The position numbers and the translations under genes were made by a program. The notes under the pieces are model-generated. The model was not told the origin of the DNA. It made no database searches and saw only the letters and a list, made by a program, of their open reading frames with translations. Positions 8,277-20,027 of a stretch of DNA of 64,000 bases are shown piece after piece. The first letter of the stretch is position 1. The number at the start of each line of letters is the position of its first letter. Source of the stretch: Candidatus Segetimicrobium genomatis (GTDB taxonomy: Bacteria; Sysuimicrobiota; Sysuimicrobiia; Sysuimicrobiales; Segetimicrobiaceae); NCBI GenBank assembly GCA_005882275.1, contig VBAK01000107.1:1-64000 (forward strand), given 5' to 3'.

Positions 8277-9509
8277 ATGGCGGTGCGCGGGCTGGTGTGC
8301 CGCGAGTGCGGCCGGCGGTTTGCGGCGGAGCCGATCTTTGTGTGCGAGCAGTGCTTCGGGCCGCTCGAGGTCGAGTACGATCTCGGCGGACTCGACGCCG
8401 CGGCGCTCCGGGACCGGATCGCGGCCGGTCCGGCTTCCATCTGGCGGTATCAGGATCTGCTGCCCGTCTCCCGGGTTCCGGAGTGGGACCTGGTGCCGGG
8501 GTGCACGCCGCTGGTGCGGGCGCACCGGCTCGGCGAAGCGCTGGGGCTCCGCAACCTGTATCTCAAGAACGATACCCGCAATCCCACCTGGTCGTTCAAG
8601 GACCGCGTCGTCGCGGTGGCGGTGGCGGCGGTGAAGCAGTTCGGCTTCTCGGTGCTCTCCTGCGCGTCGACGGGCAACCTCGCCAACGCGGTCGCCGCGC
8701 ACGCGGCAAAGGCCGGGCTGCGCGCGGTCGTGTTCATCCCCAAGGGACTCGAGCGGGCGAAGGTCGTGACGACCTCGGTCTACCGGCCGACCGTGGTGGA
8801 GGTGGAGGGGACCTACGACGACGTGAACCGGCTGTGCCTGGAGATCGGTGACGAGCACCGCTGGGCGATCGCGAACGTCAACCTCCGGCCGTACTATTCC
8901 GAGGGCGCCAAGACCCTGGCGTTCGAGGTGGCCGAGCAGCTCGGCTGGCGGGCGCCCGATCGCGTCATTGTCCCCGTCGGCTCCGGCAACATGTTCGTGA
9001 AGATCCACCGGGGGTTTGAGGAGTTCCAGCGGGTGGGCCTGATCCCCCGCCACCAGGTGCGGATGACCGCGGCCCAGGCGGACGGGTGCGGCCCCGTGGC
9101 CGCGGCCTACAAGGACAACACCGACAAGGTGGTGCCGGTGCGGCCGCGCACGATCGCGAAATCGCTCGCCATCGGGGCGCCGGCCGACGGCCACTACGTT
9201 CTCGATCTTGCGCGCCGCACGGGCGGCGCCGTCGAGTCGGTGACCGACGACGAGACCGTGGAGGCGATCCGCCTCCTCGCCGAGACCGAGGGGCTGTTCA
9301 CCGAGCCTGCCGGCGGCGTGACCGTCGGCGTGCTCCGCAAGCTGGCGGGGGCCGGCGTGATCGGGCCCGACGAGGTCACCGTCGCCTACATCACCGGCAT
9401 CGGCCTGAAGGCGCTCGAAGCGGTCGAGCAGATCGTCGAGCGTGTGATTACGATCAGGCCGACCCTGGCATCGTTCGAAGAGCGGGTGCTGGCCCTCGCG
9501 GGCGATTGA
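8277..9509 (+). CDS. thrC: threonine-synthase-family PLP enzyme under SAM riboswitch control
   Basis: Fold-type II PLP enzyme of 410 residues. It starts with a zinc ribbon (CRECGRRF and CEQCFGPLE) seen in a subgroup of threonine synthases. The PLP-lysine region is NPTWSFKDRVVAVAV, followed by SCASTGNLANAVAAHAAKAG, as in ThrC. The ATG at 8277 follows GGGGAGG at good spacing. By family it would turn O-phosphohomoserine into threonine. However, it sits directly behind a SAM-I riboswitch and 22 bases before a MoaD/ThiS-like sulfur-carrier gene. I infer a possible role in homocysteine formation, by analogy with CysM/CysO. The threonine synthase assignment is from sequence; the alternative is from context only. 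Confidence 0.85.
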   Translation: MAVRGLVCRECGRRFAAEPIFVCEQCFGPLEVEYDLGGLDAAALRDRIAAGPASIWRYQDLLPVSRVPEWDLVPGCTPLVRAHRLGEALGLRNLYLKNDTRNPTWSFKDRVVAVAVAAVKQFGFSVLSCASTGNLANAVAAHAAKAGLRAVVFIPKGLERAKVVTTSVYRPTVVEVEGTYDDVNRLCLEIGDEHRWAIANVNLRPYYSEGAKTLAFEVAEQLGWRAPDRVIVPVGSGNMFVKIHRGFEEFQRVGLIPRHQVRMTAAQADGCGPVAAAYKDNTDKVVPVRPRTIAKSLAIGAPADGHYVLDLARRTGGAVESVTDDETVEAIRLLAETEGLFTEPAGGVTVGVLRKLAGAGVIGPDEVTVAYITGIGLKALEAVEQIVERVITIRPTLASFEERVLALAGD

Positions 9510-9531
9510 AGCACACTGGGGGGAACGATCG

Positions 9532-9825
9532 ATGGCGGTGCACGTCCGGATTCCCACGCCCCTGCGGCGGATCACGAACGGCGAGCGGGTGATCGTGGTC
9601 AGCGGCGGCAACCTGGCGCAGGCGCTCGAAGACCTGGACCGCCGGTTCCCGGGCTTTCGGGCAAAGATCATGGACGACCGGGGGGAGCTCCTCCAGTTCG
9701 TCAACATCTTCGTGAACGAGAAGGATATCCGCTTCCTCTCCGGCCTCCAGACGCCGCTGGCCGAGGGGGCGGAGGTCTCGATTGTCCCGGCCATGGCCGG
9801 GGGCAGCCCGCCGCCACTCCGATAG
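9532..9825 (+). CDS. MoaD/ThiS-like ubiquitin-fold sulfur carrier
   Basis: A 97-residue beta-grasp protein of the MoaD/ThiS/CysO superfamily. Its N-terminal strand (VHVRIPTPLRRITNG), the RFPGFRAKIMDDRGELLQFVNIFVN core and the PLAEGAEVSIVPAMAGG end match the family. Unlike mature sulfur carriers it does not end in Gly-Gly: six residues (SPPPLR) follow. HcyS-type carriers also carry such an extension, which a JAB-type protease removes before activation. It follows the threonine-synthase-like gene in the same transcript, with GGGGGGAA as ribosome site. No E1-like activator or JAB protease gene lies nearby. Confidence 0.82.
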   Translation: MAVHVRIPTPLRRITNGERVIVVSGGNLAQALEDLDRRFPGFRAKIMDDRGELLQFVNIFVNEKDIRFLSGLQTPLAEGAEVSIVPAMAGGSPPPLR

Positions 9826-9898
9826 CCCGACAGGCGGCTCCCCTGCGAGCGGACGGCGCGTCGGCGCCCGCGCCGCCGGCCTCCTCCGCTGGATCCTG

Positions 9899-10873
9899 GT
9901 GACCGCCACCCCCCTGCACGTCGTGACAGGGGCGTTCGGCTATACCGGCCGGTTCATCGCCCGCCGGCTCCTTCAGGCGGGGAAGCGGGTGCGGACGCTC
10001 ACGGGGAACCCCGCCCGTCCCAATCCGTTCGGCGACCGCCTGAGCGTCGCCGCATTCGACTTCGACCATCCCGACGCGCTGGCCCGCAGCCTCGAGGGCG
10101 CCGCGGTGCTGTACAACACCTACTGGGTGCGCTTTCCGCGCGGCCGGGTGACGTTCGAGACGGCGGTGGCGAACACCCGGACATTGATCCGGGCCTGCGA
10201 GCGGGCCGGGGTCCCCCGGATCGTGCACCTCAGCGTGACCAATGCCGCCGCGGACTCTCCCCTGCCGTATTACCGCGGCAAGGGCGTGCTGGAGCAGGCG
10301 ATCACGGGCTCCACCCTGTCGTACGCCATCCTGCGTCCCGCCCTGGTGTTTGGCCCCGGGGACATCCTCGTAAACAACATCGCCTGGTTCCTCAGGCGGT
10401 TGCCGCTGTTTCCGCTGATGGGGGCAGGGGGGTACCGCCTGCAGGCCGTCTTTGTCGACGACCTCGCCGAGATCGCTCTCCAGGCCGGTGAGCGCCGGGA
10501 CAATTCCGTCGTGGACCTGGTGAGCCCCGAGATCTACACGTTTGATGCGTTTGTCCGGCTGATCGCGGCCAAGATCGGCAGCCGGGCCAGGATCGTTCAC
10601 TGGCCTCCAAGGCTGGTCGGGGGAATACTCGGCGCCGCGGGCCTCGTTGTCGGGGATGTGGTGCTGACCCGCGACGAGATGGCCGGCCTCATGGCCGAGC
10701 TGCTGGTATCGTCGAGCCCTCCGCTCGGCCGGACCCGGTTCGCGGACTGGCTCGACCGCTCCGCCGCCGCGCTCGGGCGGACGTACGCCTCGGAACTCGA
10801 CCGGCATTTCCGCTCCCAGCCCCGGATGCGCGCCGAGGGACCGAGCGGCGCAGCGCCGAATCCCTCGGAATAG
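9899..10873 (+). CDS. NAD(P)-binding epimerase-like protein (atypical SDR)
   Basis: Extended/atypical short-chain dehydrogenase of 324 residues, related to the NmrA and complex-I NDUFA9-like groups. The nucleotide-binding motif GAFGYTG lies at the N-terminus directly after the first strand, and YYRGK fits the YxxxK catalytic pair. The frame is open upstream, but the GTG at 9899, just before the first Rossmann strand, is the best start. The substrate is unknown; such proteins act on sugars, quinone-related compounds or serve as assembly factors. It is about 75 bases downstream of the sulfur-carrier gene and could be co-transcribed. Confidence 0.75.
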   Translation: MTATPLHVVTGAFGYTGRFIARRLLQAGKRVRTLTGNPARPNPFGDRLSVAAFDFDHPDALARSLEGAAVLYNTYWVRFPRGRVTFETAVANTRTLIRACERAGVPRIVHLSVTNAAADSPLPYYRGKGVLEQAITGSTLSYAILRPALVFGPGDILVNNIAWFLRRLPLFPLMGAGGYRLQAVFVDDLAEIALQAGERRDNSVVDLVSPEIYTFDAFVRLIAAKIGSRARIVHWPPRLVGGILGAAGLVVGDVVLTRDEMAGLMAELLVSSSPPLGRTRFADWLDRSAAALGRTYASELDRHFRSQPRMRAEGPSGAAPNPSE

Positions 10874-13035
<2,162 letters not shown>

Positions 13036-13036
<1 letters not shown>

Positions 13037-13590
13037 TGGCCCGCGGCCGGCCGGGCCCGGGGCGCGAGCGGCGTTCCCCTCCCCGGTGGGCATGGTGGCT
13101 GCTCGCGGTCGCGCTCGTAGGGATCGCCGGCGCGGTCGCGAGCCGCTGGATGGCGGCGCCTCGGCGCCCTGCGGGGGTTGACGTCTACTTTGTCGTCAGG
13201 GGGGCCGGCCGCACCGGCTCGCTGGTCCCGGTGCGCCGGCCGGCGCCGGCCGGGCCAACGGAAGTCCGGCTGCAGGCTGCGCTGCGGGCGCTCCTGGATG
13301 GGCCGCACGACGCGCGGTTCCACACCGAGATTCCGCAGGGGACGGCGCTCCTGGGGGCCAGCGTCCGGGACGGGGTGGTGACCGTGGATGTGTCTCCGGC
13401 GTTTGCGTCGGGCGGCGGGAGCACGAGCATGCTGGGACGGGTCTGGCAGGTGGTGTACACCGCGACCCAGTTTCCCGACGCCCCGGCGGCGCAGATCTTG
13501 ATCAACGGCCGGCGGGTGGAGGCGCTGGGAGGGGAGGGGATCCTGATCGGGGCGCCCCTCCGCCGTCCCGACGTTCCCCCGTCATTTTGA
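13036..13590 (+). CDS. GerMN-domain membrane-anchored protein
   Basis: A 184-residue protein with a basic N-terminus, one membrane helix at about residues 17-37 (WAWWLLAVALVGIAGAV) and an extracytoplasmic GerMN domain. Visible domain elements are the DVYFVV strand, LQAALRALLDGP, GVVTVDVSPAF and a final QILINGRRV strand. GerMN domains occur in the spore germination protein GerM and in lipoproteins such as LpqB; no sporulation is implied here. The ATG overlaps the ligA stop, so it is co-translated with ligA, a pairing that need not mean a shared function. Confidence 0.78.
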
Positions 13591-13638
13591 GGCAGCTTTT
13601 GCGCCCCGGGACATTGTCCGTTCGAACCGTCTATTCGG

Positions 13639-14853
13639 ATGGAGGGGGCCCTTTCTTACGGGCAGAATACCCCGGCGATGCCCCGAGAGATCCTCGCCGA
13701 AGATATCGAACGGTTCCTCACCACCGTCGATGGGGTGGTGTCCGCCAGGCTGCTGACCTCGCCGTCCGGGGAGGTCGACCAGATCTACATCACCGCGGAA
13801 GACGCCACGGAAGGCCGCGCGGCGCGGCGGTCGGTGGTTGCGGCGCTGATGACCGCCTACGGGATCCCGATCGAGCCCGGGCGGATTCAGGTGACCCACC
13901 TCCGGGGCGCCCGCGCCGCCGAGGTGCCGGATCTCAAGGTCGTGCGGGTGGAAGAGACCGCCTCGGGCGCCGAAGTCTCGGCGCGGGTCCAGGTGGCCTG
14001 GGAGCGCGCGGGGGAACGGCGGACGGGAACGGGGCAGGCGCGGGGTCCGGCCGGGACGGCCCACCGTCTCCGCACCCTGGCGGCCGCGGCGATCGACGCC
14101 GTCCGTGCGGTGCTCGAGCCGGCCCAGCGGCGGGTGACGCTGCACCAGGCGGCCCTGGTCGACTCCATGGACCAGCCGGTGGTGCTGATCGGCATCAGCG
14201 CCCCGACGCCCCGGGGTCCCGAGATCTTCATCGGCGCGGCGCCCCAACCCGAAGGGGAGCCGCAGGCCGCGGTGAACGCGGTCCTCGACGCTGTGGCCAA
14301 GTGGATGCTTCAGGCGCCGGCCGGGCACCCAGAGACGTCCCCGGAAGGCAATCGCCGCGCGCGCCTGGAGGCGATGCGGCACTTCGTCCGGTCGGGCGCG
14401 AAGGCCCCGCTCGAGGCGCCGGTCCGCCAGACGCCTGGCGGCTCCCCGGCCGATCCCGAGGCGGAGGCCCTGGACGCCGCGCCGGCGACCGAGCCGTCGA
14501 TGGCCGGGCGGGATGACCGCGTGCCGATGCTGTCCGACATCGTCATCGATCCGCAGGAGATCCGGCCGGAGCAGGCAGGAGGGGCCGCGGTGATGGCACA
14601 CGATGTTTCACGGCCGGGGGGCGCGTCCGCCCGAACGGGGCGCCAGTCCGGCGAGGACGGGTTCTACCTGGCGCTGCTCGAGGCGCGGACTCCCGTGCGC
14701 ATCCGCTGCCGCGACGGCTACGAGATCGCGCATGCCGTGCTCCGGGACGTCGGGACCGAGACCCTGCTCGTGGAAGCCGAGGGCGGCACCGAACTCCTCT
14801 ACAAGCATGCCGTCATCTCGATCCGGCCCCGCGGGGCGTCCCCGGGCGTCTGA
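13639..14853 (+). CDS. unknown protein with C-terminal Hfq-like (Sm) domain
   Basis: 404 residues in at least two parts. Residues 14-85 form an alpha/beta unit I cannot name (DIERFLTTVDGVVSARLL, then AARRSVVAALMTAYGIPIEPGRIQV). A second alpha/beta segment runs to about 230, followed by a low-complexity linker. Residues 336-398 align with Hfq without gaps over the first 28 positions (QSGEDGFYLALLEARTPV against QSLQDPFLNALRRERVPV) and end in LLYKHAVISI, matching the Hfq YKHAIS Sm2 motif with Lys56 and His57. Gln8 is Glu, Asp9 is kept. The start may be ATG 13639 or ATG 13678. It leads the methylmalonyl-CoA operon, with its stop just before the next gene. Confidence 0.7.
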   Translation: MEGALSYGQNTPAMPREILAEDIERFLTTVDGVVSARLLTSPSGEVDQIYITAEDATEGRAARRSVVAALMTAYGIPIEPGRIQVTHLRGARAAEVPDLKVVRVEETASGAEVSARVQVAWERAGERRTGTGQARGPAGTAHRLRTLAAAAIDAVRAVLEPAQRRVTLHQAALVDSMDQPVVLIGISAPTPRGPEIFIGAAPQPEGEPQAAVNAVLDAVAKWMLQAPAGHPETSPEGNRRARLEAMRHFVRSGAKAPLEAPVRQTPGGSPADPEAEALDAAPATEPSMAGRDDRVPMLSDIVIDPQEIRPEQAGGAAVMAHDVSRPGGASARTGRQSGEDGFYLALLEARTPVRIRCRDGYEIAHAVLRDVGTETLLVEAEGGTELLYKHAVISIRPRGASPGV

Positions 14854-14859
14854 GGAGTT

Positions 14860-16416
14860 GTGACCGACCGTCTCCCCAGCCGGCAGGACGAGCTCGCCGT
14901 CCGCCGCGCCCGGTTGGAGGAAGGGGGCGGCGGGGACCGCGTCGCCCGCCAGCATGCCGCGGGCAAGCTCACGGCCCGCGAGCGGCTCTCGGAGCTGCTC
15001 GATCCCGGCACGTTTGTCGAGCTCGACCGCTTTGTCACCCACCGCGCCGCCGCGTTCGGGATGGACAAGGTCGAGGCGCCGGCCGACGGCGTGGTGACGG
15101 GGTACGGGGCGATCGAGGCGAGGCTGGTCTATGTCTTCTCCCAGGACTTCACGGTGCTCGGGGGCTCGCTCGGGGAGGGCCACGCGGCGAAGATCTGCAA
15201 GCTCATGGACCTGGCGCTGCGCAACGGCGCGCCGGTGATCGGGCTGAACGACTCCGGCGGCGCGCGAATCCAGGAAGGGGTCGTCAGCCTGGGCGGGTAC
15301 GCGGAGATCTTTCTCCGGAACACGCTGGCCAGCGGCGTCGTCCCGCAGATCTCGGCGATCATGGGGCCGTGCGCGGGCGGCGCCGTCTATTCGCCGGCGA
15401 TCACGGATTTCACCGTGATGGTCCGGGGGACCAGCTACATGTTCGTCACGGGCCCCCAGGTCGTCAAGGCCGTGATGCACGAGGACGTGACCTCCGAGGA
15501 CCTGGGCGGCGCCGAGGTGCACGCCGCCCGCAGCGGGGTCGCGCACTTCATCGCGGACCACGATCTCGATGCGCTGCGGTTGATCCGCCGCCTCGTCGCC
15601 TACCTCCCGCAGAACAACCAGGAGGGTCCCCCGCGCGTCCCGTGCGCGGATCCGCCCGACCGGATGGATCCGGCGCTGGACGCGGTCGTCCCGGAGGATC
15701 CCCACCGCCCGTACGACATGCGCGAGGTCATCCGGCGCGTCGTCGACGGCGGCGAGTTTCTCGAGGTCCACGAGCGCTTCGCCCAGAACCTCCTCACCGG
15801 GTTTGCCCGGCTGGACGGCCGGTCCGTCGGCATCGTGGCGCAGCAGCCGGAGGCGCTGGCCGGCGCGCTCGACATCAACAGCTCCGTCAAGGGCGCCCGG
15901 TTCGTCCGGTTCTGTGACGCCTTCAACATCCCCCTCGTGACGTTTGTCGATGTGCCCGGGTTCATGCCGGGCACGGGGCAGGAGCACGGCGGGATCATCA
16001 GGCACGGCGCCAAGCTGCTGTTCGCCTATTGCGAGGCCACCGTGCCGAAGCTGGCCGTGATCACCCGCAAGGCGTACGGCGGGGCCTACGACGTGATGTC
16101 CAGCAAGCACATCCGGGGCGACCTGAACCTCGCCTGGCCCACCGCCGAGATCGCCGTGATGGGTCCGGAGGGCGCCATCGACATCATCTTTCGCCGCGAA
16201 CTGGCCGAGGCGGGCGATCCGGAGGGGACGCGCGCGCGGCTCGTCGCCGAGTACCGCCGGCAGTTCGCCAACCCGTACGTCGCGGCCGGCCGCGGGTATC
16301 TGGACGACATCATTGAGCCCCGCGAGACCCGCCCGCGGCTGATCTCGGCGCTGCGCATGCTCGAGGGCAAGCGCGACCGCAACCCGCCAAAGAAGCACGG
16401 GAACATCCCGCTCTAG
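14860..16416 (+). CDS. pccB: propionyl-CoA/methylmalonyl-CoA carboxyltransferase subunit
   Basis: Carboxyltransferase beta-type subunit (518 residues) that moves CO2 from biotin to propionyl-CoA, or back in a decarboxylase. The crotonase-fold duplicated domain shows [28 protein letters not shown] in the N half and [30 protein letters not shown] in the C half. The Asp in GGAYD is the residue that favours propionyl-CoA over acetyl-CoA in actinobacterial homologues. The GTG start at 14860 follows GAGGAG. Biotin carboxylase and biotin carrier follow directly, so a complete carboxylase is encoded here. MmdA is an alternative name if the enzyme works in the decarboxylating direction. Confidence 0.93.
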   Translation: MTDRLPSRQDELAVRRARLEEGGGGDRVARQHAAGKLTARERLSELLDPGTFVELDRFVTHRAAAFGMDKVEAPADGVVTGYGAIEARLVYVFSQDFTVLGGSLGEGHAAKICKLMDLALRNGAPVIGLNDSGGARIQEGVVSLGGYAEIFLRNTLASGVVPQISAIMGPCAGGAVYSPAITDFTVMVRGTSYMFVTGPQVVKAVMHEDVTSEDLGGAEVHAARSGVAHFIADHDLDALRLIRRLVAYLPQNNQEGPPRVPCADPPDRMDPALDAVVPEDPHRPYDMREVIRRVVDGGEFLEVHERFAQNLLTGFARLDGRSVGIVAQQPEALAGALDINSSVKGARFVRFCDAFNIPLVTFVDVPGFMPGTGQEHGGIIRHGAKLLFAYCEATVPKLAVITRKAYGGAYDVMSSKHIRGDLNLAWPTAEIAVMGPEGAIDIIFRRELAEAGDPEGTRARLVAEYRRQFANPYVAAGRGYLDDIIEPRETRPRLISALRMLEGKRDRNPPKKHGNIPL

Positions 16417-16426
16417 CCGCCACGCC

Positions 16427-17929
16427 GTGACCACGGCCGCCCGCCCTCTGCGCAAGATCCTCATTGCCAACCGGGGAGAGATCGCCCTGCGCGTCATCCG
16501 GGCCTGCCGCGCGGGCGGGCGCACCGCGGTGGCGATCTACAGCGACGCCGACCGCGCCGCCCTCCACGTGCACGCGGCGGACGAAGCCTACCGGGTCGGG
16601 GGCGCCGCCCCCGCCGACTCGTATCTCAACATCTCGGCGATCGTGGGCGCCGCGCGCCGGTGCGGCGCCGACGCGGTGCACCCGGGGTACGGGTTCCTGT
16701 CCGAGAACCCGGCCTTCGCCGAGGCCTGCGAGGAGGCCGGCCTGACCTTCATCGGGCCGCCGGCCGCCGCCCTCGCCCTGTGCGGCGATAAATCCCGGAC
16801 CCGTCGCGCCGCCCTCGCGGCGGGCGTGCCCGTGCTGTCGGGGACCGATCTGCTGAGCGACGCCGCGGCGATGCAGGCGGCGAAGGATCTCACGTTCCCG
16901 GTGCTGATCAAGGCGGCCGCCGGCGGCGGAGGAAAGGGCATCCACCTCGTCGAGCGGCCTTCGGAACTCGTCGGGGCGCTGCTCCTGGCGCGCGGTGAGG
17001 CGCGAACGGCATTCGGGGACGACCGCATCTATCTGGAGCAGTGGCTGGACCGTCCGCGGCACGTCGAGGTGCAGATCCTCGCGGACGCCCACGGCGCGGT
17101 CGTCCACCTGGGAGAGCGGGAGTGCTCGATCCAGCGGCGGCACCAGAAACTGATCGAGGAGTCTCCCGCCCCCGCGCTCACGCCGGAGCTCCGGAAGGCG
17201 ATCGGGAAGGCGGCGCTCGCCGCCGCGCGCGCGGTCGGGTACCGCAATGCCGGGACCGTCGAGTTCCTCGTGTCGGGGCGGGCGTTCTATTTCCTGGAGA
17301 TCAACGCCCGGCTGCAGGTGGAGCACCCCGTCACCGAGTGGGTCACCGGGCTCGACCTGGTGGCGCTGCAGTTCGGGGTCGCAGAAGGAGAGCCGCTCCC
17401 GTTCCGCCAGGGCGACGTGCGGCCCCGCGGGCACGCGATCGAATGCCGGATCTCCGCCGAGGATGTCGACCACGAGTTCCTGCCGTCGGTCGGGCGGATC
17501 GGGGAGGTCGTGCTGCCCGGCGGCCCGGGTGTCCGGGTCGACGCCGCGCTGTCGCCCGGGATGGAGATCACCCGGTTCTACGACCCGCTGCTGGCGAAGG
17601 TGATCGCCTGGGGACCGACCCGGGACGAGGCGATCGCCCGCCTCGGGAGCGCGCTGCGCGAGACGGTCGTCACCGGCGTCCTCACGACGATCCCGTTCCA
17701 CCTCTGGACCCTGGCGCATCCGGGCTTCCGGTCGGGTCACTACCACACCCGGTTCGTGGAGGAGGAGTGGGCCGCGCCCTCCCGGCGGCCGGACGCCTCG
17801 CCCGGCCGCTGGCTGGCCGCGCTCGCCGCGGCGGCGCTTGCCGCTCGTGACGACCGCCGCCCCCCGCTCCTGCCGCCTCAAGACGCGGGCGCGTGGGGCC
17901 GGGCGGCGCGCCAGGACGGGCTGGCATGA
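16427..17929 (+). CDS. accC: biotin carboxylase subunit
   Basis: ATP-grasp enzyme (500 residues) that carboxylates biotin with bicarbonate. It opens with KILIANRGEIALRVIRACR, has the glycine-rich KAAAGGGGKGI loop, the ECSIQRRHQK signature and EINARLQVEHPVTEW near the active site. The GTG at 16427 lies 11 bases after the carboxyltransferase stop. The TGA stop overlaps the ATG of the biotin carrier gene (ATGA). In this operon it most likely serves propionyl-CoA carboxylase, although it could also be shared with acetyl-CoA carboxylase. Confidence 0.94.
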   Translation: MTTAARPLRKILIANRGEIALRVIRACRAGGRTAVAIYSDADRAALHVHAADEAYRVGGAAPADSYLNISAIVGAARRCGADAVHPGYGFLSENPAFAEACEEAGLTFIGPPAAALALCGDKSRTRRAALAAGVPVLSGTDLLSDAAAMQAAKDLTFPVLIKAAAGGGGKGIHLVERPSELVGALLLARGEARTAFGDDRIYLEQWLDRPRHVEVQILADAHGAVVHLGERECSIQRRHQKLIEESPAPALTPELRKAIGKAALAAARAVGYRNAGTVEFLVSGRAFYFLEINARLQVEHPVTEWVTGLDLVALQFGVAEGEPLPFRQGDVRPRGHAIECRISAEDVDHEFLPSVGRIGEVVLPGGPGVRVDAALSPGMEITRFYDPLLAKVIAWGPTRDEAIARLGSALRETVVTGVLTTIPFHLWTLAHPGFRSGHYHTRFVEEEWAAPSRRPDASPGRWLAALAAAALAARDDRRPPLLPPQDAGAWGRAARQDGLA

Positions 17930-18426
17930 GGACCTGCCGGGTCCGGCTGGGGGAGGAGGAGTTCGACGTCGGGATCGACGACACCGGCGGGACGCTCGCC
18001 GTCACCCTGTCGGGACGGACCCATCGGGTGGACCTGATCGAGATCGTGCCCGCGTGTTACACCCTGATCGTCGACGGCGCCTCCCATCGCCTCGCGGTGC
18101 GGGACCGCGCGGGGCCGTGGGTCTTCGAGCTCGACGGACGCACCGAGGTCGCCGAGGTCACCCGGACGGGGGTGGGGGCGGCCGCCGCGCGCGGGGCCGC
18201 GGCCCCGGCGCGGCAGGGGGAGATCAGGGCGCCGATGCCCGGGCTCCTGCTCGCCGTGCCGGTCGACCAGGGCGCCCAGGTGGTGGCCGGGCAGCCGCTG
18301 GCTATAATAGAAGCGATGAAGATGCAGATGGAGATCCGCGCGCCGCACGCCGGCACCGTCCGGCGGGTGCATGTCTCGCCGGGTCAGGAACTCGCCGCCG
18401 GCCAGCTGCTGATCACGATGGGCTGA
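17926..18426 (+). CDS. biotin carboxyl carrier protein
   Basis: A 166-residue biotinylated carrier. The C-terminal barrel has the biotin site EAMKMQM at about residue 130, between MPGLLLAVPVDQGAQV and VRRVHVSPGQELAAGQ. The N-terminal half, a beta-rich segment, resembles the BT-domain part of propionyl-CoA carboxylase alpha chains, so this gene and accC together correspond to a split PccA. It overlaps accC by four bases and is followed at once by the mutase gene. Confidence 0.92.
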   Translation: MRTCRVRLGEEEFDVGIDDTGGTLAVTLSGRTHRVDLIEIVPACYTLIVDGASHRLAVRDRAGPWVFELDGRTEVAEVTRTGVGAAAARGAAAPARQGEIRAPMPGLLLAVPVDQGAQVVAGQPLAIIEAMKMQMEIRAPHAGTVRRVHVSPGQELAAGQLLITMG

Positions 18427-18429
18427 GGC

Positions 18430-20022
18430 ATGGGCCGCCGGGAGGACGTTCGGACCCCATCCGGCATTCCGGTGAAGCCGGTGTTCACCCCGGAGGATGC
18501 CGCCGCGGTGGACGCCGAGCGCGACATTGGATTCCCGGGCGAATACCCGTTTACGCGCGGCATCCATCCCACCATGTACCGCGGCCGGCTGTGGACGATG
18601 CGCCAGTACGGGGGATACGCGGGAGCCGAGGAGTCCAACCGCCGGTACCGGTACCTCCTGGAGCAGGGGCAGACCGGCCTTTCGATCGCCTTCGATCTGC
18701 CCACCCAGATGGGCTACGACAGCGACCACCCCCTGGCGGAGGCCGAGGTGGGCAAGGTGGGGGTGGCCATCGACTCCCTGGCCGACATGGAGGTGCTCTT
18801 CGACGGGATCCCGCTCGACCGCGTCAGCACCTCGATGACGATCAACGCCACCGCGGCGATCCTCCTGTGCATGTACCTCGCGGCGGCGGAGCGCCGGGGC
18901 GTGCCGGCGGACCGGTGCGCCGGCACCACGCAGAACGACATCCTCAAGGAGTACATCGCCCGCGGCACCTACATTTACCCGCCCGGCCCGTCCCTGCGGC
19001 TGGTCGCCGACACGTGCACCTACTGCGCCGCGCGCCTGCCGCGGTGGAACCCGATCAGCATCAGCGGGTACCACATCCGGGAGGCCGGGGCGACGGCGGT
19101 CCAGGAGGTGGCGTTCACGCTCGGGAACGCGATCGCCTACGTCGAGGCGGTGCGGGACACCGGGATGGCCGTCGACCGGTTCGCGCCGCACCTCGCGTTC
19201 TTCTTCGACGCGCAGATGAACGTCTTCGAGGAGGCCGCCAAGTACCGGGCCGCCCGCCGCCTCTATGCCCGGATCATGCGCGACCGGTTCGGCGCCAGAG
19301 ACCCCCGGTCGCAGATGCTGCGGTTCCACACCCAGACCGCCGGGGTGGCGCTGACCGCGCAGCAGCCCAGGAACAACGTCGTGCGCGTCGCCCTGCAGGC
19401 GCTGGCCGCCGTGCTGGGGGGGACCCAGTCGCTCCACACCAACGCGCTGGACGAGGCGCTGGCCCTGCCGACCGACGAGGCGGCGCTGCTCGCGCTCCGC
19501 ACGCAGCAGATCATCGCGCACGAGAGCGGGGCGGCCTCCACCGTGGATCCGCTGGCGGGGTCCTACTACGTGGAGCACCTCACCGCGGAGATCGAGCGGC
19601 GGGCGCAGGCGTACCTCGACCAGATCGAGCGGATGGGCGGGATGCTGCGGGCGATCGAGCAGGGGTACGTCCAGCGCGAGATCGGCGAGGCCGCCTATCG
19701 CGAGCAGCAGGAGATCGAGTCCGGCCGCCGGGTGGTCGTGGGCGTGAACCGCTTCCAGCAGGCGGCCGGGCAGGTCCCGGCCATTCTCAAGGTCGACCCC
19801 GCCGTGGTCAGCCGCCAGAAGGCCCGGCTGGCCGCATTGCGCGCGCGGCGCGACGGTGAGCGGGTGCAGGCGGCGCTGCGGGCGCTGGACGGGGTGGCCT
19901 CGGGCGGCGACAACCTGCTCCCGCCGATCCTGGAGTGCGTGCGGGCGTACGCCACCATCGGGGAGATCTGCGAGACGCTGCGGGGGCGGTTTGGGGTCTA
20001 CCGGCCGCCGGCCGTGGTGTGA
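18430..20022 (+). CDS. methylmalonyl-CoA mutase, catalytic (large) subunit
   Basis: Converts (R)-methylmalonyl-CoA and succinyl-CoA using adenosylcobalamin. The 530 residues cover only the TIM-barrel domain; the B12-binding domain (DxHxxG...) is absent, as in archaeal-type split enzymes. Substrate residues fit methylmalonyl-CoA: TMRQY contains the Arg and Tyr of MCM, PSLRLV the CoA-side Arg, and ISISGYH the catalytic His. Isobutyryl- and hydroxyisobutyryl-CoA mutases differ at the Tyr and Arg. Three bases separate it from the biotin carrier gene. A small cobalamin-binding subunit must be encoded elsewhere for it to work. Confidence 0.92.
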   Translation: MGRREDVRTPSGIPVKPVFTPEDAAAVDAERDIGFPGEYPFTRGIHPTMYRGRLWTMRQYGGYAGAEESNRRYRYLLEQGQTGLSIAFDLPTQMGYDSDHPLAEAEVGKVGVAIDSLADMEVLFDGIPLDRVSTSMTINATAAILLCMYLAAAERRGVPADRCAGTTQNDILKEYIARGTYIYPPGPSLRLVADTCTYCAARLPRWNPISISGYHIREAGATAVQEVAFTLGNAIAYVEAVRDTGMAVDRFAPHLAFFFDAQMNVFEEAAKYRAARRLYARIMRDRFGARDPRSQMLRFHTQTAGVALTAQQPRNNVVRVALQALAAVLGGTQSLHTNALDEALALPTDEAALLALRTQQIIAHESGAASTVDPLAGSYYVEHLTAEIERRAQAYLDQIERMGGMLRAIEQGYVQREIGEAAYREQQEIESGRRVVVGVNRFQQAAGQVPAILKVDPAVVSRQKARLAALRARRDGERVQAALRALDGVASGGDNLLPPILECVRAYATIGEICETLRGRFGVYRPPAVV

Positions 20023-20027
20023 GCCCG

